Assembly (NCBI GenBank): GCA_029237695.1
Contig: CM055271.1
Location: 36,204,462 to 36,268,461 of the forward strand
Origin: Conchocele bisecta
Lineage: Eukaryota; Mollusca; Bivalvia; Lucinida; Thyasiridae
DNA length: 64,000 nt
Reading direction: 5' to 3'
The stretch's first letter is position 1. Each line of letters starts with the position of its first letter. The notes under the pieces were generated by a model. The model saw nothing but the letters and a program-made list of their open reading frames with translations. It was not told the origin of the DNA and searched no databases. The position numbers and the translations under genes were made by a program. This document shows, one piece after another, positions 11,601-23,600 of this stretch.

Positions 11601-14600
11601 CGTTTCCTGAGCCTTGCCAGATATTGTTTCCCATTCACGGCACTGACCTACTATTCTCTATCTATTTTCCTTATTTCTGAACCAAAGTATATGTTGTGAT
11701 CACTCATTTGAACCGTCTCGGCGAGACGGTTCAAATGGTGGTCACTACATATACTTCTGATGAGAAATAAAGAAATTCTATTTTCCATTTCCTGAGCCTT
11801 GCCAGATATTGTTTCCCATTCACGGCACTAACCTACTATTCTCTATAATCCGGATAGTCTTCGGCCACAGGCAGTTTGGTTTGCAGAGCCTGGGGGCCGT
11901 TTAACTAAACTTCGTACGACTATTCGTAAATGCATACTTATGATAGTCTGTAAATTTCACATTAGCACTGTCAAGGTGTATGATCACGTGGTACTAACAA
12001 CAACAACAAGTACTGACATTTTCAGAATCCATCTGATTCAAAGTACGTATTCTTTTATAGTGTCCTTATTACGTAACGGATTTTGATGAAATATGGCGCA
12101 TCGAACGCGTCTTGTTAAGCTGCATTTGGTGGTCTCTGTATTTTCGCCCAAACTTCTGTCGTTTTTGCGAAGAATCGATTTCCGTGTCTCCGATTCTTCG
12201 CAAAAACGACATAAGTCTGTGCCAAACTCCCTGGACCACCAAATGCAGCTCATGAAGACGCGTTTGCTGTGCCATATGTCATCAAAATCCGTTGCATATT
12301 AAGGAAAATATCAAATAATACTTACTTTGGAGTGGGCGGGCGACGTTGTTGTTGTTTACGTGAACATTGATAGAGCCAGTAAACATTTTATTGTTTGTAT
12401 GTCTTTCTTAGTTTATATCCAGTGCAGACATGCATATTAGTATGTAAAAGTAATCTGTTTTTGGCACATGTGGAAGACTCGGACCTAGGACCCAATAAAT
12501 GGCTCATTTGAAAAACGTTACCCCACCCACCTGTGGTTTTGGGTTGGCCGCCGTCGCCCCATAAACTGGATCTGTATTCTGGACACCATTTGTTTGCATA
12601 TTTGGGTTTTCAACCTACGTGAACATGCCGGTAGCATTACCTTCGAAGAAGAACTCCTTCTGGAGCCCCTGTCCGTGAAAGAATGACGTCACCAGGGGGC
12701 GGAGCCAGTCGGTTTTTCTCCTCGGGTTCACCCACAGGAAGGCGCAGCCCCGGGGCGTGTACACCCACTTGTGCAGGTTACCTGTAGACGAATGGGAGGC
12801 AGGTGGGTACATGCGATGGGTAATTTAACGATGGGGGTTCGTCCTTACCGGAATATCGACAGGAGACCTGTAGCCTATTTCATCAACATTGCAAAGTATA
12901 CTTTACTAACAAAGTATACTTTGAGGGAATCATCATTTATTTTTCCTGAAATGCATTATTTCATATAGAACTAACAAATGCATATATTTCATGATTAAAA
13001 GTATGCAGAATTATTATACTGAATGTATTACATTATCACAGCCAAATTGGCTGTGATAATGTAATAAATTCAGTATAATAAAAATTAATAAATTTATCAT
13101 AAAATTGAAAATTTCTCCCTCAAAGTATACTAAAGTATACTTTGCAATGTTGATGAAATGGGTTACTGGTTTGGCCCTCACGTACGTCGTTGGCATTCTT
13201 GTATGTGACAGTTAAATCTGGTTATACCCCTTATGTGAGTATTACGATTATTCGTAATCCTATTTTAGGTGAAGGGGCCAAGTGACATTGGTATGGTATG
13301 GACCTGACACCAGGTCAGGTTATTCTAATTTCATAGCTGAATATATTTTTTTCTCGATGTAAATATTCCGTTCTGATTTTAGGATCCCCCCAATGAAGCA
13401 AGTTAAAACGGGATCGAACCAGTTTGCCAGGCTTAGCTGTTGATAGGCCTTTAAACACCAATAAACAAACAAATTATATACCCCTTATGTGAGTATTGCG
13501 ATTATTCCTATTACTATTAGGGGAAGGGTCCAAGTGGCTTTGGTTTGGTATGGACCTAGCACCAGGTCGGGTTATTCTGATTTCAGGGCAGATTTTTTTC
13601 GAGGTAAATATTCCGTTCTGAATACGGGATCGAACCCGTTGACCCGGCCTTAAATGACATTAGTTGTTGATAGGCCGTTAAACACCAATAATTCAAGCAC
13701 AAAAATATTTACACAATTCTTTAACATTTGATTGGCCCGTAGCAAGTCTCTGTCCAAAATTTATATCCCAGTAAACTCCCACGCCGAACTACTTTGCATA
13801 ACCGTGAGGCGCAGTTAAAATAATTCTTAAGAAAACGGAAAATAAACACATTTTCTTGATGAATGTATTTCAAATGCTGGAATTATAAGGAATTAATGGC
13901 CTTCCGGCCTTCGTCCAGTATTCCCGCGACTTTTCCAAGTTTATACCCCGATAAATTCCACGAAAAGGCCATTCATTCCTACAACAAACCAAGTAACAAA
14001 CTCGGCGTGTCTAATTGCAATGTATATCATGTATATAGCGTAAATGTCAACTCATGCTAAGCCAAATTATCCTCTGCTTATCACAGTTTCTTGTACCATG
14101 TACTTGAATACAGCGCATGTTTTGACAATGTGATCAAATATGTGATCAGACTTATACCAGCTGGCTAGTTCCATATGGACGGTTTTCAGATTTGTTGTTT
14201 TCTGGTTCATAAAACCAATCCTCTCATAGTATACCCGCGTCTTATTATACGTATTTTCGTTTCCCATTGAAGCACATGCAACTCGAAACGTTATTTTTTC
14301 CATATTGGTCAGTGCGGGAACTACGCTTCACATCGCAAACTAGTTCCTACTAAATCACACTAATGTGTTTATTTCATTTATAGTTTGTATATTTTTTGAA
14401 GCGCATACAAATTGCGAATGATGTACGTATATAATACACATGCTATTTGATGTGTATGCAGGCTGCGGAACTCGTGCATATATCCACATTCAAATCAAAT
14501 AACATATACAGTCGAACCTGTGCTAAAGACCACCTCCCAATAGCAATCTTCTGGCTGTAAAGGTCACACTTTTGTTGTCCCAATGACACAATTACAACAT

Positions 14601-17600
14601 AAATGGCCCTGCGAATAAAGACCACCTGTGAACAAAGGCCAGATTTTTTTTTACTTCCCATGGCTGACCTTTATTCACAGGTTTGACTGTACATATTCAA
14701 ACAACAATCCCCTTTTTCTCATGACACGAATATTGATGGGCGATGAATCTGATCGACCAAATGGATAGTTTAATTGACAGATTATGTGTCGTTAACCCTT
14801 ACTACGCTGAATTAAATGTTGTCGTCTGATGGAAATGTTTTATTTTCAATATTTCACGACAAAAACCTGGTTTTGACGGCACATGAGAATCGTCTCCAGT
14901 GGAGACGATTCTCATGTGCTGTCAAAACCAGTTTTTTGTTAAGAATTAAAGCAAAAATGAAAAACAGCAGACGGCAATTTCCGTCAACAGCGTAGGAAGG
15001 GTTAAGGTATATCTGATACGACAGGTGTGTTTTATTGTGGTTTTATATTGTGTTAACATTAAAGAATACATCACGCACTGGTACGACACATTTAACGATA
15101 TAACACATAAACTATTGGTGTTCAAACACATACTTATACACAATATAGTACCTACTAAATATATGATGACAAGTGTTGATTTTATATAAAAATAAAGTTA
15201 CCGCCGGCTATACCATTTTAACGACACTGTGTCTCCGATATCCGTATATACATGTAATAAACGACGAAACAGATTCGTAATAAGCAGTTTAAGGACCCGT
15301 GGTTACGGAAGCCCATTAGGGCCACTTCATTTTTTTTTTAATTTCAATTTATTCAAGATCTTTTCTTGAATTTTCAAGATCATTTCTTGGAATTTTCAAG
15401 TTCTTTTATTGAATATTCAAGATACTTTCTTGAATTTTCAAGAAAAGATCTTGATAATTCAAGAAAAGAACTTGAAAATTCAAGAAAACATCTTTGAATT
15501 TTCAAGAAAAGATCTTGAAAATTCAAGAAAAGAACTTGAAAATTCAAGAAAACATCTTGAAAATTCATGAAGAGATCTCGAAAATTCAAGAAAAGATAAA
15601 AAAAAGTGAAGTGGCCCTAATGGGCTTCCTGATCATCCTATGAATCATACATAATTGCTTCGTAAATGTGATGGGGTATATCATGTATATGCATAACATA
15701 CACGGGTACATTCTCTTCTTACTATATCCTACGTGGTGCGTGGAGTTGTCATGTATGCCTTCTTAGTGTGTACAAGTTTTACCCTTTATGGCGTTTGACA
15801 CATACCATTAATAATATGACAAACCCACTAATACAATTTGGTGCGACATGATGTGAACACATCCGGGAACAGCGTGCTATGTGTTGTTTTCATCAAATGT
15901 ATATACAACGTCTGATATTTGAAGGGTTTGTTGACCCTTTGTTAAAATGTTTGAGAATTCAGCAACGACAGTGCAGTAAATATATACTTGTATTACCATA
16001 CATACTATATCGAATCCAGTGACTGGTAAGTAGTTCTCTGCCATATTATTTGCTGTATGTGTCAAACGCTCCAAGCCGTGAAGCTTTCGGATAGTATGTA
16101 TAAACTGAAATTGGTTTACAGATGGCAACTCAATGATATGCATAGTATGCACTAAGAAGAACCGGGTCAAATATAGTTTGAAACAAAAGGTCGTATTATA
16201 CTGAAACATAACCGGTGTTGCAAAGGGTAGATTTTCTGCCCTCGATGGGTACTAATTTTCGACCATATACCGCCTCTGACGTCTTCGTTCACACTGTGAT
16301 CATTATCAAAGATACACATAGTGCATTAGGAACCATTCTAAACCGGACACCCTAGGGATCCCAAATGTTGTGTTTAATTTAGATAAGATTCGCTGTAATT
16401 TACTTCATTGTCGTGACTGTACACGATTGAACATGACTAACAAATGTTCATTGATGCTTAAATACATTTGAACGTATCTAAGCCGGACACCCTGGAAACC
16501 TCCTAGGATGTCCGGTTTAGAGATGTTCCACTGTGTAATACCCCGATGCAGCAGGTTAAACATGGGATCAAACCCGTTGGCCCGGCCTTATTAAAACTGC
16601 ATGCCCACTCAGTAGGCACACACTGTTCTTTATTTATCCCGTCAACACAGTGCGTATGTGCCGTGAAACACGGTGCCGTGAAACATTTTTTGATATCCAG
16701 TCAATACTATTTTTGCATTTTACAGCCATTTGTAGGTGTTGACGGGATAAATAGAATAGTAGGTTAATGCCGTGAATGGGAAAAAATATCTGGCGCGGCG
16801 CCTCGCCCATCCCGTTTTTTTCAGCCTTGCCAGATATTTTTTCCCATTCACGGCACTAACCTATTATTCTCTATCTATTTTCCTTATTTCTGAACCAAAA
16901 TATATGTTATGATCACTCATTTGAACCGTCTCGGCGAGACGGTTCAAATGAGTGGTCATAACATATACCTCTGATGAGAAATAAAGAAATTATTGAGCCT
17001 TGCCGGATATCTTTTCCCATTCACGGCACTTACCTACTATTCTCTATATCAGAGGCATCATCTGAGACATTTTCTGGTAAAAGTAAACGTTCATTCACCA
17101 TCACCCCACGTATTTATTGGCATTATTATGCATTTTATAGCAGACGTAAATGTCCACACTGATATCAGGGGCGATAACCGTGTTTCCTTAAAATGCTAAC
17201 GGACATTACTATTTGTTATCTGTATTTATTTTTGATGTGCAATGATCATACTTTATAATCTGTCGAAAATATAATTGTTCTTGTGACGCATTTAATTAGC
17301 ATAAATAATTTAAAAAACATCATGCCTCATTTGCATATGAAAATAACCTGATACCACCGCGCGTCACTATCAATACAATAAATATAATTACTAAATGATT
17401 ATATCTGTATAGCGGGCACTCGTAATTTTTAAACTGGTGGAACAGTGACACATTTATACACTTATTTAATTCCTTTTACGAACATTTTGTGTCTACTGTG
17501 TGGGCATGTACATTTAAATGACCTTAGCTGTCGATAGGCCGTTCAACTCCGATAAATCAAATCAACTGTATTATGTACAAGCAAGCTACTCACAATACGA

Positions 17601-20600
17601 ACCTGTATAAAAATCGCAGTCTATTTCCGCTGCTATCTTTAGATCAATCTGTCCCGGCGCATGCGCACCGTCGACAACAACAATGGCGCCATGTTTGTGA
17701 CAAATAGCGCACAGTTTCTTTACCGGCATCAAGATGCTTGTGGGACTCGTAATGTGGTCTGAAGTGTATAAATACGAACATGTATGTACAGTGTGACATG
17801 TAGATACATAGATATTTGTTTATTTACATCTCATCACGTGTACACGTAGTACATATCACACAGTTATTTACAATTATAAATCAGTACATGTGCCGTTCTA
17901 TTATAAGGTTTGATCATGTCCAGCCGTGTGCAAACGTTTGCTGTGGCCCGAGGGAACTGTTTGAACCCCAAAGCCGCAGGCCGCGTGTTCAAACAGTTCC
18001 CTCGGGCCACAGCAAACGTTTACAAACGGCTGGACATGATCAAACGTTATTGTTACATTTCCAACAAAAAACTGATGTAATTTGAGCATTATATTCAGTA
18101 TTTTCAGTACTTTTATAAAATCGTCCCATTCACGTAGATAATTTATTTTCGGTATGCATATTCCGGGGCCGCGTCATGAACGTCATGAAGTAGTGACGTC
18201 ATGAAGGCACTTCCGCGTAGTGACGTCATGAAGGCACTTCCATTACGCACGGCCCCGGAATGAGCATTGCCTAAAGCCATGTGCAAACAGCACGCGCTAT
18301 TTGTTTGCACATATGTGCAAACAACGGAAACCATGTAACAATTATAATTACAAGAGACGACATCACAATATAACATAACGCGAATAAAAAAGCATAACAC
18401 ATTAAGGTTACTAGTCTAAGATTGGACCAATCAAATCACAGTAAAACATCTATCATTGAAACACTAGATACATGTACAGATGCATCTAAGCTAAAACAGT
18501 CGTATTACCGATGCATTCTGCATATACAGCAGCATATTTTTCTCACCTCACACTATGAACAAAATCATACGCACAGTATGCACACTTAAAATCACACGTA
18601 TAGTGTGTCACACATATTTGTTTTAAAATCAGGTTTTGGCACTTGCATTTACAATACTTGCATCTGATGGTATAAATAGAAAATAGTAGGTTAGTGCTGT
18701 GAATGGGAAAATATATCTGGCAAGGCTAAGGAAACGGGATGGGCGAGGCTCTGCCGAGCACATCCCGTTTCCGTGCCGCGCCAGATATTTTTTCCCCATT
18801 CACGGCACTAACCTAATATTCTATTTATCCCGTCAACACCTACACATAGCTTTAACATACAAAGAAAATAACCCCAGCCACCGCACATATTCATACGCAG
18901 TGATTATGTCGTATTGACAGGATATAAAAAATGTTTCACGGCACCGTGTTTCACGGCACATACTCACTGTGTTGACGGGATAATTATGTATTGTGTGCTT
19001 ACATTATTTGGGTGGACCGTACTGTTCGTTATATGTCCATTTGAACTGCCCTTATTACTATACTTGATATCATGTGAACAATACTCTCGAGCTACAAAAA
19101 CATTACAAGTATTTGTATTGTATTTTAAATGTTCAAAGACAATTACCATATCTTAAGCTCGTCTCATGTGTTCGAAAAAGCAAGGATTTTGTTGTTAGCA
19201 TTGATGTCTCTGGAAAAAGTAGGCAACAGCGTGCAACCCACTGTAAGTTTGCCTGTTTATGCCATCTTATATGGCTACATTCGTATGGAGCCCCGCAGGG
19301 GACGTTGAAATATTCTTTCCCACGAAATAACAATTTGTTCACACGAAATAACAAATCATTCCCCCAATTTAACAATTCGTTCCCACGAATTAACAATTCG
19401 TTCCGTCAATTTAACAATTCGTTTCCACGAAATAACTATTCGTTCCAACGGGAAGGAACGAATTGTTATATCGTGGGAACGAATTGTTAATTCGATGGAA
19501 CGAATTATTAAATTGAGGGAACGAATTGTCATTTCGTGAAAAAGATTTGTTGAATTGTTAATTCGAGGGAACGAATTGTTAAATTGAGGGAATGAATTGT
19601 CATTTCGTGGGAACGAATTGTTAATTCGAGAGAACGAATTGTTATATCGTGGGAACGAATTGTTAAATTTAGGGAAATAATTGTCATTTCGTGGGAACCA
19701 ATTGTTAATTCGAGGAACGAATTGTTAATTCGACAGAACGAATTGTTAAATTGAGGGAATTGTTATTTCGTGGGAACGAAATAATAAACAAAATCTGCGA
19801 GGCTCCGTACATTCGATTTTACCTTACATTGGCTCTTTAATCTCGTCTGGCTGTACTATTTGTATTCTCAACCAAACCTAGGCGATATAACTTAATAAGT
19901 ACCATGACCTTACCTATAACCACGAGCTTTACATCAGGATGCTGCGTGAGAAATCTGTCATACTGGTCTACCACGTCTTGTTCACTTCTGATCGGGAATT
20001 CGATCTCCAGCACATATGTGGTAGCTCCTGAAAAAAAAAAATGTGATTAATATAAGTGTTAACCATAGGAGACTGTAAACGTAAATGCTTTGATTTAACG
20101 ACAGCACTGGCTCGATGACATTGCATGTCGGGACCGACTATTTAAATCACCATCCGATAAGACTAGGCTAGCACGAAGTTGTCTTGCCCAATGAAACGCC
20201 GAATCGGCCATTCGCAATGGTGAGAGGTGGTAATCGAACCCCGGTGAAGATGAAGCTCATGTGTGATACCGTAAAACACGGTGCCGTGAAACATGTTTGA
20301 TATCCTGTCAATACAACCTAATCACTGCGTATGAATATGTACGGCGGCTGTGGTTATTTCTTTTTACATTCTAAAGCCATTTGTATGTGTTGACGGGATA
20401 AATAGAATAGTAGGTTAGTGCCATGAATGGAACAAAATATCTGGCGCGGCACGGAAACGGGATGTGCTCGGCAGAGCCTCGCCCATCCCGTTTCCTAAGC
20501 CTTGCAAAATATGTTTTCCAATTCACGGCATCAACCTACTATTCTCTATATACCCAATATAAGGTGGTCCGCAGTGCCCGGGTAAAAGCTATGAATCAGT

Positions 20601-23600
20601 TGATCATGTAAAACATGCAAGTGTATAACGGTAATTATTTTCTTAAGGACTGACTGTATATAATATGACCTTTTGTTTCAAATGTAGCGGAATCATACAT
20701 GTGACTAATTTATGTATATAAAGTATATCTGACCCTGTTCTTCTTGGACTAAATTATGCAGAGCATCGAGTTGCCATCTCCGCCATTTTAGTTTGTACAT
20801 GTTATCTGACAGGGTTTGACACATACAGCAAGGTATATGGCAGCAAATCTAATAAAGTTTGGTGCAATACATCCTACATATAAAGAACGACAACGTCCTA
20901 TAAATATTATTTCAGCAACTACACAACAAAGCTAGATATCTGAGCTTTTCTACCATCACTCACAAAATATACAATGGCCACTTGTTCAATGGGTAAAATG
21001 TCAAACTGATGCACTGTCTATTATTAGAAGTGCATCTGCCACAGGTAAAAACCGTATTTACTCACAGTAGTGACAATACACAAAGATAACTGCTTACAAG
21101 CCACTGGATTCAATACAGTATTTATGGTAATAAAGGTATATACCTACAGCACTGTGTATTGTTCTTACTGTTACACAGTCTTTACTGAATTCTCCAACAT
21201 TTAACAAATGGTCAACAAACCCTTCATATTTCAGACTTTTTATATAAATTTAATGAAAACAAGGCATAGCTTGCTGTAGTCAGATCTCTCCCCATCATGT
21301 TGCATCAAATGTTATCCATGTGTTTGTCATATTATTAGTGGTATGTGTCAAACGCAATAAGAGGTAAAACTGGCTGATGGCTGGTACACTCTAAGATGGC
21401 CGACATGGCAACTATATGCACTGTGTAGGATATAGTAAGAAGATAATTTTCACATGTATGTTATACATATATCCAATCACATTTATGAAGCAATTATGCA
21501 TGATACATTAGATGGTCAGGAGCCCCACGGGTCCTTAACATGCGCCGAAGCACAGAGGTGTACTCTAGGACTATCGATGCATTATACATTTAAAACACAG
21601 TACATTTAGTTTATAGATACCTTCTACTCTTGCTGTGGCAACCCGTGACGTCATGGCAACAGCCGAAAACGTGAAGCAGGACATCAGGAAGGCGTCGCCA
21701 GCTTGCAGAGGGTACAGCTTCAATATTGTATTCATCGCTGAAATGGAATGTGACGCTGACTGATTTGATTAAAAACTTTCGGGTATTATTTACTGGGTAT
21801 ATCATCACCGAATTACGTCAGCGTAATACCAACGCCGTACATATTTTTATTTACCATTCGGTCTGTAAATTATTCGTTACTGCATTAAATACATACTCTG
21901 ACGAATACGTGGGATTACTATCGGACTGCTCGAGTATACAGGCCGACCAATACCTACTAGTAGGGTCATTTCCGAGGATTCCGTGACCATAGTGTTCCTA
22001 CTTTTTATTGTTGATTTAACTAACAAACAGCCCTTCCGGTAGAGGTGGTCTGTAGCCGATTTCATCAAAATTGCAAAGCATACTTTTCTAGCAAAGTATA
22101 CTTTGAGGGAGTAATCATTTATTTTTTCCGAAATGCATTATAATCATATAGAACTAACGACTGCATATATTTGATGATAAAAGTACGCAGAATTATTATA
22201 CTGAATTTATTACGTTATCACAGCCAATTTGGCTGTGATAATGTAATAAATTCAGTATAATACAAATTAATAAATTTATCCTAAAATTGAAAATTTCTCC
22301 CTCAAAGTATACTTTGCTAGAAAAGTATACTTTGCAATGTTGGTGAAATAGGCTACTGCTCAAATTAGCGAAAATGTCACACCATGTGCTTAATTTTCCG
22401 CTCAGAAATATTGTGTTTTTTATTTCCAAGATGGCGGATGGCGGATGGCGGCCATCTTGGCTTTAAATGGCTCAGTGACTTTGAAACTAACACACAACCC
22501 CTCCAACAGGTATGACATACTAACATTAGTGAATATATACAATTATTTTTACTTTTAGCTTAGATCCCACTAACAATATGAAGTATTGTGCATTTTAAGA
22601 TGGTGGACGGCGGCCATCTTGAATTTAAAGGTCCAAACTAAAAATTAACCATACCAGTAGTTTTGGCATTATATAATTATTGGGAAACGATACCTCATTT
22701 GTGTTTCTTGCTTATCTCATTACAGAGATAATGCATTTACTATATTTGGCGTTGGCGACCATTTTGAATCTCTATTTTGTGCTCTAAAAAGTTTTCCAGT
22801 CATTTTTGAAAAATGTAGGACCTATTTTTTTATTTTTCTAGAATGGTTCAAGTTGAAAAATCAAGAATAAAAAAAAAGGAACAATATGGTCACGGAATCC
22901 TCGGAAATTACCCTACAGTACTATTATCGTAGAAAATAAATCGAGGTTTATCAGCTGCCTTTTCTGTAAAACTGAGCGAATATTTTACGTAAGATATAGT
23001 CAAGGTACATGATCACGTGGTTATAACAACAACAACAGTGGCTGAAAGTGTTGAAATCTTGTAAGTATTATTTCATATTTTCCTTAATATGAAACGGATT
23101 TTGATGAAATATGGCGCAGCAAACGCGTCTTCATGAGCTGCATTTAGTCGTCCAGGGAGTTCGGCACAGACTTATGTCGTTTTTATACACGGAAATCGAT
23201 TCTTCGCAAAAACGACAGAAGTTTGGGCCGAAGTACAGAGACCACCAAATGCAGCTTAACAAGACGCGTTTGATGCGCTATATTTCGTCAAAATCCGTTA
23301 CGTAATAAGGACAATATAAAATAATACGTACTTTCAATCGGATGGATTCTGGAAGTTTCAGTACTTGTTGTTGTTGTTAGTACCACGTGATCATACACCT
23401 TGATAGTGAGTACTTGCCTTTGGTTACGTTCTGCATTAGGAACGTGTCCTGTGGGCTGGTTCCCACAAACTCCGCCACTTTCTTTATAGACTGTTTCATG
23501 TAGGGCTCCAATAAGAATCGGTACCAGTTGTCTGTGTGACTCTCCATCTCCTTCAGATACCTGCCATGTGCATGTAAACGATCATTTCGAGGATATAACC

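Noticed and set aside
15877..16209. 110-codon minus-strand frame
   Set aside because: The partner repeat at 20650-21520 does not keep the frame, so it is probably a chance frame in a repeat.
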